Source: Paraburkholderia sp. CNPSo 3272 (GTDB lineage: Bacteria; Pseudomonadota; Gammaproteobacteria; Burkholderiales; Burkholderiaceae). From it: a stretch of DNA of 40,144 nucleotides. Location: NCBI RefSeq assembly GCF_024206495.1, contig NZ_JAMBPQ010000056.1, positions 1 to 40,144 on the forward strand, given 5' to 3'. How positions within the stretch are numbered: the first letter of the stretch is position 1; each line of letters starts with the position of its first letter. Below are positions 1 to 6,737 of the stretch, piece after piece. A program made the translations under genes and the position numbers. Under the pieces are notes generated by a model that saw only the letters and a list, made by a program, of their open reading frames with translations, was not told the DNA's origin and did not search any database.

Positions 1-253
1 ACTCCTTCATCGCACAACCGCCGCATCTACGCTACTTCGCCTTGGTCACAAGAGCTTCGCGGTTCATCGCCCGCTCGCCCTGCTCCATAGCGCCTCATAT
101 GCGGTTCTTGTTCATCGGCTCGCGATTTACGCTCCACGCTTCCTCCCCACACTCGGTCGCCCTCATGCAGTTGCGCTTCACTTCATTCGCTATGACCAGC
201 TTATGGCGGGACTTGCGCCCGCAGGAGTGCGCCCATGCTGGGCGCACGATGCA
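1..253. other. intergenic stretch, no gene recognised
   Basis: I see no convincing gene, RNA or repeat here. The open frames that cross it lack a ribosome binding site and resemble no family I know. The only clear structure is the hairpin that follows, which belongs to the end of the manB transcript. Confidence 0.5.
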
Positions 254-287
254 AACGGCGCCGCGCCGTGACTGGCGCGGCGCCGTT
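254..287 (-). terminator. hairpin terminator after manB
   Basis: A perfect 14-bp stem (254-267 with 274-287) closes a 6-nt loop about 55 bp past the manB stop codon. Read on the minus strand, the stem is followed by TTT, so it is a GC-rich intrinsic terminator with a short U-tract. Function is inferred from structure and position. Confidence 0.6.
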
Positions 288-340
288 GGGCGCGTCGTAT
301 GACCGCAAGGAGCCGCAAGGAGCGCGGCGGCCCCGGTGAC

Positions 341-1735
341 TTAGAACGGCAGCTTCGCGTCCGGCTTCTCGGCGAGAATCACGCGTTTGAAGTCGGCCTG
401 GATGCGCGCGAGCGCGGCATCGTTGTCAGCCTCGAAGCGCATCACGACCACAGGCGTGGTGTTCGACGAGCGGGCAAGGCCAAAGCCGTCCGGATATTCA
501 ACGCGCAGGCCGTCGATGGTGATGACTTCGTCGGCGCCCGTGAACTTCGCGTTCTTCTGCAGCTTGCCGATCAGCTCGAAGTTTTCGCCTTCCTCGAGCT
601 TCAGCTGCAGCTCGGGCGTGGCGTGCGAGTTCGGCAGGTCGTTGAGCAGCTTGCTCGGATCGGCCACGCGCGAGAGGATTTCGAGCAGACGCGCGCCCGT
701 GTACAGGCCGTCATCGAAGCCGTACCAGCGGTCCTTGAAGAACACGTGGCCGCTCATTTCACCCGCGAGCGGCGCGCCGGTTTCGCGCAGCTTCGCCTTC
801 ACGAGCGAGTGGCCCGTCTTCCACATGAGCGGCTCGCCGCCCTTTTCCTTCACCCACTTCGCGAGATTGCGCGTGCACTTCACGTCGTAGATGATCTGCT
901 TGCCCGGATTGCGCGAAAGCACTTCCTCGGCGAACAGCATGAGCTGACGATCGGGGTAGATGATCTGGCCGTCCTTGGTCACGACGCCCAGACGGTCGCC
1001 GTCGCCGTCGAACGCGAAGCCGATTTCCGCATCGGTTTCCTTCAGCGCCCGGATCACGTCCTGCAGATTCTCGGGGTGTGCCGGGTCCGGATGGTGGTTC
1101 GGGAAATTGCCGTCCACTTCCGTGAAGAGCTCGACCAGCTCGCAGCCCATCGCCTTGAACAGACGCGGCGCCAGGCCGCCCGCCACGCCGTTGCCGGTGT
1201 CGACGACGATCTTCAGCGGACGCGCGAGCTTCACGTCGCTCAAGATGCGATCGACATAGGCGTCCGCGATGTCGTACTTCGTGTAGCTGCCCTCGCCCGC
1301 GTCGAAACGGTCGGCCACGATGCGGTCGTACAGCGCGAGGATCTGGTCGCCGTAAATCGCCTTGCCGCGCAGGACCATCTTGAAGCCGTTGTAGTCAGGC
1401 GGATTGTGGCTGCCCGTCACGACGATGCAGGAGTCCACGTTGCGCTCGCCGCCCACCAGTTTGAGCGGCACGCTCGCGGCGAAGTAGCCCACGGGCGTGG
1501 GCACCATGCCGACGTCGACCACGTCGACGCCGGCTTCGCACAGGCCGTCGGCCAGTGCACGCGAGAGATCCGGACCCGAGAGTCGGCCGTCGCGCGCGAT
1601 CACCACCGCGTCGCCGCCCTGCGCACGCACTTCGCTGCCGAAGGCGCGGCCGATAGCGCGCGCGGTGTCGGTGTCGAGCGTCTTGCCGATCACGCCGCGA
1701 ATGTCATATGCCTTGAAAATCGATTTCGAAATCAT
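341..1735 (-). CDS. manB: phosphomannomutase/phosphoglucomutase
   Basis: This 464-aa cytoplasmic enzyme belongs to the alpha-D-phosphohexomutase family (AlgC/ManB type, usually about 460 aa). It converts mannose-6-P to mannose-1-P, and glucose-6-P to glucose-1-P, feeding GDP-mannose and UDP-glucose synthesis. The phosphoserine loop TGSHNPPDYNG is at 107-117 (S109), the Mg-binding loop DGDGD at 243-247, the sugar-binding GEMSGH at 325-330, and a C-terminal phosphate-binding RSSNTTP segment is present, so all four domains look intact. It diverges from the flippase gene and partners functionally with manC, which lies 21 kb away beyond the island. The start is the ATG at 1735; the Shine-Dalgarno is weak. 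Confidence 0.95.
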   Translation of the reverse strand: MISKSIFKAYDIRGVIGKTLDTDTARAIGRAFGSEVRAQGGDAVVIARDGRLSGPDLSRALADGLCEAGVDVVDVGMVPTPVGYFAASVPLKLVGGERNVDSCIVVTGSHNPPDYNGFKMVLRGKAIYGDQILALYDRIVADRFDAGEGSYTKYDIADAYVDRILSDVKLARPLKIVVDTGNGVAGGLAPRLFKAMGCELVELFTEVDGNFPNHHPDPAHPENLQDVIRALKETDAEIGFAFDGDGDRLGVVTKDGQIIYPDRQLMLFAEEVLSRNPGKQIIYDVKCTRNLAKWVKEKGGEPLMWKTGHSLVKAKLRETGAPLAGEMSGHVFFKDRWYGFDDGLYTGARLLEILSRVADPSKLLNDLPNSHATPELQLKLEEGENFELIGKLQKNAKFTGADEVITIDGLRVEYPDGFGLARSSNTTPVVVMRFEADNDAALARIQADFKRVILAEKPDAKLPF

Positions 1736-1981
1736 GTTGGGCTCACGTCCTGATGGGATTCGGGTCTATTCGTAACACGGACAGGCATTTGAAAGCCTTT
1801 CGCGTTACGAAAAATGGGATCCGTTACAAACTATAATTGCCGTCTTTCGGCAGTGGTATGTACCCATTTTAATGCTTCGCCGTTTCCTTTTATCGCCAAA
1901 ATATTCGTCAAAAATGGCGGAGAGAGTGCGCATGGCCCGTGCCTGCCCCTTTTTTAGCGCCTCCCGCCACGGCGAGGCGCG
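1736..1981. promoter_or_regulatory. divergent promoter region manB / flippase
   Basis: This 246-bp gap between divergent genes is AT-richer than its surroundings. A perfect -10 hexamer TATAAT lies at 1832-1837 on the plus strand, with no good -35 box at normal spacing. A short inverted repeat (GCCG-TCTTT-CGGC) follows at about 1839-1851. The flippase has a GAGG Shine-Dalgarno just before its ATG. Promoter placement is an inference. Confidence 0.4.
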
Positions 1982-3244
1982 ATGCTGAGCCTCAAGCGCT
2001 TCGGCAATCCCGACGTCGCGCGCGCGTTTGCGAACATCGTGTGGCTCGGTCTCGAGCGCGTCACGCAGATCGCGGTGGCCATCGCTATCAGCGGCGTCCT
2101 CGCGCGCTATTTCGGCCCTGACATATTTGGCAAGTGGCAGTACGCCAACACGCTGCTGCTCGTGCTTGCGCCCGTGACGTGGGTGTGCGGCGCCGAGATT
2201 CTCGTACCCACCATCGTCAACCGGCCGCCGGGCCAGCTCGGCACCGTGCTCGGCAGTGCGTTCGCGCTGCGCATTGGCGTCTCGGCGGCGGCGCTGCTTC
2301 TCACGTGGGCCGGCATTGCGCTCGGCGTGACCGATCCGCTCGTCGGCGCGATGCTCGCCGGGCTCGCCGTGACGATGTTGTTTCGCGAGCCATTTGTGGG
2401 CGTGATCAACGCCTGGCTGCAGAGCATGACGTATAGCAAGCCGCAATTGCTCGCGAGCATGACGACGGCTGTGATCAAGGCGCTGCTCGTGTTTCTGCTT
2501 GCGCGCGCGGCGTTCGCGCCCGCCACCTTCGGGTGGCTCTGGGCGCTCGAATCGGCGGCGATCGGCGCTGTGCTCGTGCTTTACTTCCGGCGCCGCCACG
2601 GCGGCAAACTCGGCTGGCACGTGGACCGCTCGCTCTTCAAGCATTTCGCGAGCGCGGGCACGGTGTTCTGGCTCGGGCTCATCTGCATGTATCTGTTCCT
2701 GAAGCTCGATCGCCTGATGCTCGAGCGCACGATCTCGTTCGCCGATCTCGGCCGCTACTCGGCTGCACAACAACTCAACGAGAACTGGATCACGCTCGCG
2801 CTCATGCTCTCGCAGACGATCGCACCCGCCTTCGTCTACCGCGTGCAGCAGACCGCGCAGTTGCGCCGCAACCTCGTGCGCCTCTTCGCGATGACGGCCG
2901 CGCTGATGGTGGCAGGCGCGCTCGTGCTCGATGCGCTCGCGGGCTTTATCATCGGCCGCGTGTTCGGGCCGGACTATGAAGGCGCGATCGGCATCTTCCG
3001 CTGGGCCGTGTGGCTTTCGGTGCCGGCGGGACTCGAGGCCATCGGCAACCTCGTCGTGCTTAAGTATCAGGCGAAATTCGTGCTGCTCGCGAAATGGCTG
3101 CTCGCGCTCGCGGTGGCGTTCGCCGTGAATCTCATCGCGATACCGCCACTCGGCTCGTATGGCACGCTGTGCGGGCTCGCGGCGGGCTATCTCGCGGCGG
3201 CCTGCGTGAACCTCTACTACATCCGCTTCAAACTCGCTTCTTGA
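1982..3244 (+). CDS. O-antigen/polysaccharide flippase (Wzx/MATE-like)
   Basis: This 420-aa polytopic inner-membrane protein has roughly twelve hydrophobic segments and the overall pattern of the polysaccharide flippases of the MVF/MOP superfamily (Wzx, RfbX). It would move undecaprenyl-linked oligosaccharide across the inner membrane. The N-terminal part, with an FGKWQYANTL segment near residue 50, is typical of such flippases. The start is the ATG at 1982 behind a GAGG Shine-Dalgarno. Its last codon and stop overlap the end of an IS200/IS605-type element: the TTGA at 3241-3244 is the element terminus. Removing the element would give a flippase stop overlapping the start codon of the next glycosyltransferase (ATGA), so the two genes were probably one coupled operon. 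Confidence 0.85.
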   Translation: MLSLKRFGNPDVARAFANIVWLGLERVTQIAVAIAISGVLARYFGPDIFGKWQYANTLLLVLAPVTWVCGAEILVPTIVNRPPGQLGTVLGSAFALRIGVSAAALLLTWAGIALGVTDPLVGAMLAGLAVTMLFREPFVGVINAWLQSMTYSKPQLLASMTTAVIKALLVFLLARAAFAPATFGWLWALESAAIGAVLVLYFRRRHGGKLGWHVDRSLFKHFASAGTVFWLGLICMYLFLKLDRLMLERTISFADLGRYSAAQQLNENWITLALMLSQTIAPAFVYRVQQTAQLRRNLVRLFAMTAALMVAGALVLDALAGFIIGRVFGPDYEGAIGIFRWAVWLSVPAGLEAIGNLVVLKYQAKFVLLAKWLLALAVAFAVNLIAIPPLGSYGTLCGLAAGYLAAACVNLYYIRFKLAS

Positions 3245-3250
3245 CGCCCT

Positions 3251-3270
3251 CCCATGCCTAACGGCACGGG
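3251..3270 (-). repeat. right-end subterminal hairpin of the IS element
   Basis: CCCATGCC-TAAC-GGCACGGG on the plus strand forms an 8-bp stem with one G-T wobble (on the minus strand) and a 4-nt loop. It overlaps the tnpB stop codon (3258-3260). In this IS family such a hairpin marks the right end and forms the 3' scaffold of the TnpB guide RNA. By that logic the guide is the flank, the complement of 3221-3240. Confidence 0.6.
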
Positions 3271-4319
3271 ATTCCCACAACTGGCGATGCACGTCCGCAT
3301 CGGAGAATGTTCAGCGCAGCGTTGATATCACGATCATGCACGATACCGCAGCTACTGCAGGTCCACTCTCTTATTCGCAATCCCGCGATACCTTTCGGCC
3401 GCGTCGTGCTGTCTTTCGATCCACACGCCGAACAGGACTGGGTAGAACCGCTCTCGTTCACCTCTTCGAACGTAGCCCCGTGCGCGATCGCCTTGTAGCG
3501 GAGCTTGTCCCGGAAGGAACTCCAGGATGCGTCATAGACGCTCTTCGCCATCCTCGTTTTGGCGAGCTTGGCGGCCGACACGTTGCCGACCGCGATGTAA
3601 TCGAAGCGCCGAATCAGATCGAGCGCAAGTTTATGCTGAAAATCCGCGCGGGCATTTACCACCTTCGCGTGCAGCTTAGCGATATGCCGCTTGTGTTTAT
3701 GCGCGCGCTGGGCCTTCGCGAGTTTTTCGGCAGCCTGCCGGCCAAAACGATCATTCGGAAGCTTCTCGCCTGTGGAGAGGGTCGCGAAATCCTTCAGGCC
3801 AAGGTCGACGCCGACGCCGGTCCTGATGGGGCGCGCAGGCGTATCCGCGATCTCGATCGCGATGTTGAGGAACCAGTTGCCGCGCGCATCCTGCGCGAAG
3901 CTGGTCCCATCCTTGATTTTGCCTTCGGGCAGCGGACGGCTCGTGAATACGCGGAAGGTGCTGCCTGCAAAACGGAAAGCCTCACCTTCGCGCTTCAGGT
4001 CGCGGCCCTTCAGGGGCACCCAGCCGAGAGACTTCCTGCCTCGATAACGCAGATAAGGCCGTCGGTGCTGGCTGCGCGACTTCGCGTACTGTTCGCAAGT
4101 CGCATTCACCGTGCCGGAGTGGACGCCGAGATCCTTGCTGGCGCCGGTCGTCAAACCATTGAGGTCAAAGCCTGTCGGCCACTTCTTGCCCCACTTGAGC
4201 GCGTGCTTCTGCGTGTCATTGCAGAAATTCCACACGTAGTTCACTGCGCGGCTTTGTTTGTTAAGCAAGCCGTTAAGCGACTTGACTCGGTATCGGTAGA
4301 CACGGATCATGCCGGTCAT
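3258..4319 (-). CDS. tnpB: TnpB-family RNA-guided nuclease (IS605 OrfB)
   Basis: This 353-aa protein matches IS200/IS605 OrfB/TnpB in length and layout: an N-terminal helix-turn-helix, a RuvC-like core and a C-terminal zinc ribbon. RuvC-I is GVDLGLKDFATLS with D172. The zinc ribbon has C296, C299, C321 and C324. RuvC-III is DRDINAALNIL with D331. At the usual RuvC-II position (normally V-E-x-L) the protein reads AVGNVSAAKL, so G245 replaces the catalytic Glu; E289 in VNES just before the zinc ribbon may substitute. TnpB proteins are guide-RNA-directed DNA nucleases that favour retention of the element. An in-frame ATG at 4310 is an alternative start. Confidence 0.9.
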   Translation of the reverse strand: MTGMIRVYRYRVKSLNGLLNKQSRAVNYVWNFCNDTQKHALKWGKKWPTGFDLNGLTTGASKDLGVHSGTVNATCEQYAKSRSQHRRPYLRYRGRKSLGWVPLKGRDLKREGEAFRFAGSTFRVFTSRPLPEGKIKDGTSFAQDARGNWFLNIAIEIADTPARPIRTGVGVDLGLKDFATLSTGEKLPNDRFGRQAAEKLAKAQRAHKHKRHIAKLHAKVVNARADFQHKLALDLIRRFDYIAVGNVSAAKLAKTRMAKSVYDASWSSFRDKLRYKAIAHGATFEEVNESGSTQSCSACGSKDSTTRPKGIAGLRIREWTCSSCGIVHDRDINAALNILRCGRASPVVGIPCR

Positions 4320-4333
4320 TTTAACTTCGGAAT

Positions 4334-4381
4334 GCCGCTGTCAAGCAGCGGCGCTTCTCTCGTCCCCGCCATGAATGGCGG
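4334..4381 (-). repeat. left-end subterminal hairpins of the IS element
   Basis: Two perfect inverted repeats lie upstream of tnpB. The first has a 7-bp stem (4334-4340 with 4346-4352). The second has a 7-bp stem with a GA loop (4366-4372 with 4375-4381). They fit the left-end imperfect palindromes of IS200/IS605 elements. Confidence 0.5.
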
Positions 4382-4399
4382 AGTTTCTCGGAGCAACTG

Positions 4400-5236
4400 A
4401 TGAATCCCGCCGAGCTCCCAACGAGCGACGGACGCGAGGGCGCGCTGGCCGACGTCGCCGTGCTCATGCCCGCATACAATGGCCAGGACGACGTCGCACG
4501 CACGCTCGCTTCGTTCGATGAGGACGCCACCATCTACGCGCTCGTCGTCGACGATGGCAGCACGCCGCCCATCGTCGCGCCTGAGGTGCCGGGCATGTGC
4601 GTGGAAGTTTTGCGGATGGCGAAGAATGGCGGTATTGAGCGTGCTTTGCAGGCGGGTGTCGAGGCGCTCGCGGCGCGCGGGTTTCGCTACGCAGCGCGTA
4701 TCGATGCGGGCGATCTCGCCGCGCCGCAGCGCCTCGCGAAACAGCGCGCGCGCATGGAGTCGGAGCCCGGGCTCGCTGCGCTCGGCACCTGGACCCAGGT
4801 GGTCAATCGTGCGGGCGAGCCGCTTTTCATGCTGCGTCCGAGCAGCGATGCGCGTGCGCTGCGTCGCTCGCGGCTCTTGCGCTCGCCGCTCGTGCATCCT
4901 TCGGTGATGTTGCGTGTCGATGCAGTGCTCGCGGTGGGCAACTATCGCGTGCAGTATCCGGCTGCTGAGGACCTCGACCTGTTCCTGCGATTGATGGAGC
5001 GCTATGAGTGCGCGAATCTGCCGGAACTTGGGCTGTACTATGAGTTGAATGAAGGCGGGATCAGCGCGACGAAGCGGCGGCGGCAGATCGTCTCGACGCT
5101 GCGCCTGCAACTGCGTTATCTGAATGTGCTGAACTGGCGTGACTGGGCCGGCGTGGCGAAGAGCCTGCTGCACTTCGTGACGCCGTATCGCACCTTGCAC
5201 AGAATGAAGCGCGCGCTATTTGCGCGCGGCGCGTAA
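4400..5236 (+). CDS. family 2 glycosyltransferase
   Basis: This 278-aa cytoplasmic protein has the GT-A fold signature of family 2. It starts with VLMPAYNGQDDVARTL, has the nucleotide-binding LVVDDGST, a metal-binding region RIDAGD in place of the usual DxDD, then PLVHPSVMLR and EDLDLFLRL. It probably adds a sugar to the lipid-linked repeat unit; donor and acceptor cannot be read from sequence. The start is the ATG at 4400 with GGAG at 4390-4393. That Shine-Dalgarno lies in the IS left end, so the insertion appears to have replaced a coupled start with a new binding site. Confidence 0.88.
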   Translation: MNPAELPTSDGREGALADVAVLMPAYNGQDDVARTLASFDEDATIYALVVDDGSTPPIVAPEVPGMCVEVLRMAKNGGIERALQAGVEALAARGFRYAARIDAGDLAAPQRLAKQRARMESEPGLAALGTWTQVVNRAGEPLFMLRPSSDARALRRSRLLRSPLVHPSVMLRVDAVLAVGNYRVQYPAAEDLDLFLRLMERYECANLPELGLYYELNEGGISATKRRRQIVSTLRLQLRYLNVLNWRDWAGVAKSLLHFVTPYRTLHRMKRALFARGA

Positions 5237-5304
5237 TTGACCTATTCAAATGTTGGCCGCGCTCCGCGGAGCCAACGATCGCGCTGCTGGCCGATACGGA
5301 GGCC

Positions 5305-5310
5305 ATATAA
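5305..5310 (+). promoter_or_regulatory. possible -10 box before the GtrB-like gene
   Basis: A perfect TATAAT lies 36 bp before the ATG at 5346, in the 109-bp gap after the glycosyltransferase. No convincing -35 hexamer stands at 16-18 bp, so a second promoter for the module is only possible. A Shine-Dalgarno AGGA is present at 5330-5333. Confidence 0.3.
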
Positions 5311-5345
5311 TTGCGCGAACCTCAAAAACAGGAAGCAGAGTTACC

Positions 5346-6338
5346 ATGGATTGCCAATCCGGCCGGCAGGATTTAGTGTCACAAGCATCGCAAACGTCGG
5401 CCGCACCACGTATCGCGGTACTCGTGCCTTGCTATAACGAGGCGACAACGATTGGCGCCGTTGTGCGGGACTTTCAGCAGGCTCTGCCTACGGCCACGAT
5501 CTATATCTTCGACAATAACTCGTCGGATCGCACCGCGGCGGTTGCGCGCGAGGCTGGCGCCGTCGTGCGCGCTGCCGCCGATCAGGGTAAGGGCAACGTA
5601 ATCCGTCGCATGTTTGCCGACGTCGACGCCGACGTCTACGTCATGGTCGACGGCGACGGGACTTACGACGCGAAGGCAGCGCCGCAACTCGTCCAGACGC
5701 TGGTCGACGATGCACTCGACATGGTGGTTGGTACGCGTGTCTCCGACGAGCGCGAGGCATATCGCCCGGGCCACCGCTTCGGCAACCGCGTGCTCACGCA
5801 TTGCGTCGCAACGCTCTTCGGCCGGACCTTCACCGACATGCTCTCGGGCTACCGCGCATTCTCGCGGCGCTTCGTGAAGTCGTTTCCCGCTCATGCCGCG
5901 GGCTTCGAAATCGAAACCGAGCTCACGGTCCACGCACTCGAGCTGCGCATGCCTGTTGCCGAAGTCGCCACGGCGTATGGCGCACGCCCAGAGGGCTCGC
6001 AAAGCAAGCTCAATACGTGGTCCGACGGCATGCGTATCCTCTTGATGATCGCGCGGCTTTTCAAGGCCGAAAGGCCGCTGCTGTTCTTCTCGCTCGGCTT
6101 CTTCATTTGCGCGCTGCTTTCGGTCGTGCTCGCCGTGCCCGTTATCGACGAATACCTTCACACGGGCCTTGTGCCGCGGCTACCGACCGCACTCCTGTGT
6201 GCCGCGCTCATGCTGTTCGGCGCGATCGTGCTCACGTGCGGCATCGTGCTCGATACGGTGACGCGCGGACGCGCTGAGGCGAAGCGCTTTGCCTACCTGC
6301 TGCACCCTGCGCCAAAGCCGCCGGCAGAGCCGCACTGA
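5346..6338 (+). CDS. GtrB/DPM1-like polyprenyl-phosphate glycosyltransferase (copy 1)
   Basis: This 330-aa protein has a family 2 GT domain (IAVLVPCYNEATTIG at 23-37, DNNSSDRT, and the DxD region VDGDGTYD) followed by two C-terminal membrane spans. That is the build of dolichyl-phosphate mannosyltransferase-like and GtrB enzymes, which transfer a hexose from a nucleotide sugar to undecaprenyl phosphate on the cytoplasmic face. I chose the ATG at 5346 over an in-frame upstream start at 5250 because of AGGA ten bases upstream and because the family begins near it. The gtrA gene starts 1 nt after its stop. A close paralogue (about two-thirds identical by eye) lies at 35928-36902. Confidence 0.87.
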   Translation: MDCQSGRQDLVSQASQTSAAPRIAVLVPCYNEATTIGAVVRDFQQALPTATIYIFDNNSSDRTAAVAREAGAVVRAAADQGKGNVIRRMFADVDADVYVMVDGDGTYDAKAAPQLVQTLVDDALDMVVGTRVSDEREAYRPGHRFGNRVLTHCVATLFGRTFTDMLSGYRAFSRRFVKSFPAHAAGFEIETELTVHALELRMPVAEVATAYGARPEGSQSKLNTWSDGMRILLMIARLFKAERPLLFFSLGFFICALLSVVLAVPVIDEYLHTGLVPRLPTALLCAALMLFGAIVLTCGIVLDTVTRGRAEAKRFAYLLHPAPKPPAEPH

Positions 6339-6339
6339 C

Positions 6340-6735
6340 ATGCGTGCCCAGGTACTCCGTTTTGCGCTGGTCGGCGCAATCGGCTTCGTCGCCGACGCCG
6401 GTACGCTATGGGTCGCCTTACACCTTGGCTCCGGCTATTTCGCGGGGCGCGCCGCATCGTTTCTGGTTGCGGTCTGGGTGACATGGCAGCTTAACCGCCG
6501 GTTCACGTTCGACGCCCGCAGGTCCGGCTCGGCATGGCATGAGTGGTGGCGCTATCTCGCCGCGATGTCCGCGGGCGGATGCTTCAACTATGCCGCCTAC
6601 TGCGCCGTGATATTGACCTTGCCGCACACGGCGTACGTGCCCTTCCTCGGTGTCGCCGCGGGTTCGCTCGCCGGCCTCGCCGTCAACTTCGCATCCGCCC
6701 GCTGGTGGGTGTTCCGTCACCGCCCCCAACGATAA
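6340..6735 (+). CDS. gtrA: GtrA-family polyprenyl-phosphate-sugar flippase (copy 1)
   Basis: This 131-aa protein with four membrane spans has the GtrA family pattern: FALVGAIGFVADAGTLW at the N-terminus, a WQLNRRFTFD loop, and NFASARWWVFRH at the C-terminus. GtrA proteins are thought to flip undecaprenyl-P-sugar to the periplasmic face. The gene begins 1 nt after the GtrB-like gene and is followed within 3 nt by a possible GTG start of the GT-C protein, forming a compact three-gene module. A paralogue is at 28424-28810. Confidence 0.9.
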   Translation: MRAQVLRFALVGAIGFVADAGTLWVALHLGSGYFAGRAASFLVAVWVTWQLNRRFTFDARRSGSAWHEWWRYLAAMSAGGCFNYAAYCAVILTLPHTAYVPFLGVAAGSLAGLAVNFASARWWVFRHRPQR

Positions 6736-6737
6736 CC

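Larger units (their letters stand above)
3241..4399 (-). mobile_element. IS200/IS605-type element carrying tnpB only (IS1341-like)
   Basis: The 1159-bp element contains tnpB and no Y1 transposase tnpA. The right end (low coordinates) has an imperfect hairpin at 3251-3270 that overlaps the tnpB stop, and ends in GTCAA on the minus strand. The left end has hairpins at 4334-4352 and 4366-4381. I placed the left boundary at 4399/4400 because joining 3240 to 4400 gives CTTCATGAATC, in which the flippase stop TGA overlaps the next ATG. On the minus strand the flank then ends in TTCAT, a plausible target/TAM that resembles the terminal GTCAA. Boundaries are inferred; movement would need tnpA supplied in trans. 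Confidence 0.75.

Noticed and set aside
299..1753. 484-aa plus-strand open frame across manB
   Set aside because: It is the antisense shadow of manB in GC-rich DNA. The minus strand carries all phosphohexomutase motifs, and the plus-strand product is Arg/His/Ala-rich with no family.
1805..3292. 495-aa minus-strand open frame across the flippase
   Set aside because: Antisense of a clear membrane transporter. The product is extremely rich in Arg, Glu and His, which is typical of a shadow frame.
3336..4400. 354-aa plus-strand open frame across tnpB
   Set aside because: TnpB on the minus strand has RuvC and zinc-ribbon motifs and element ends at both sides; the plus-strand frame has none.
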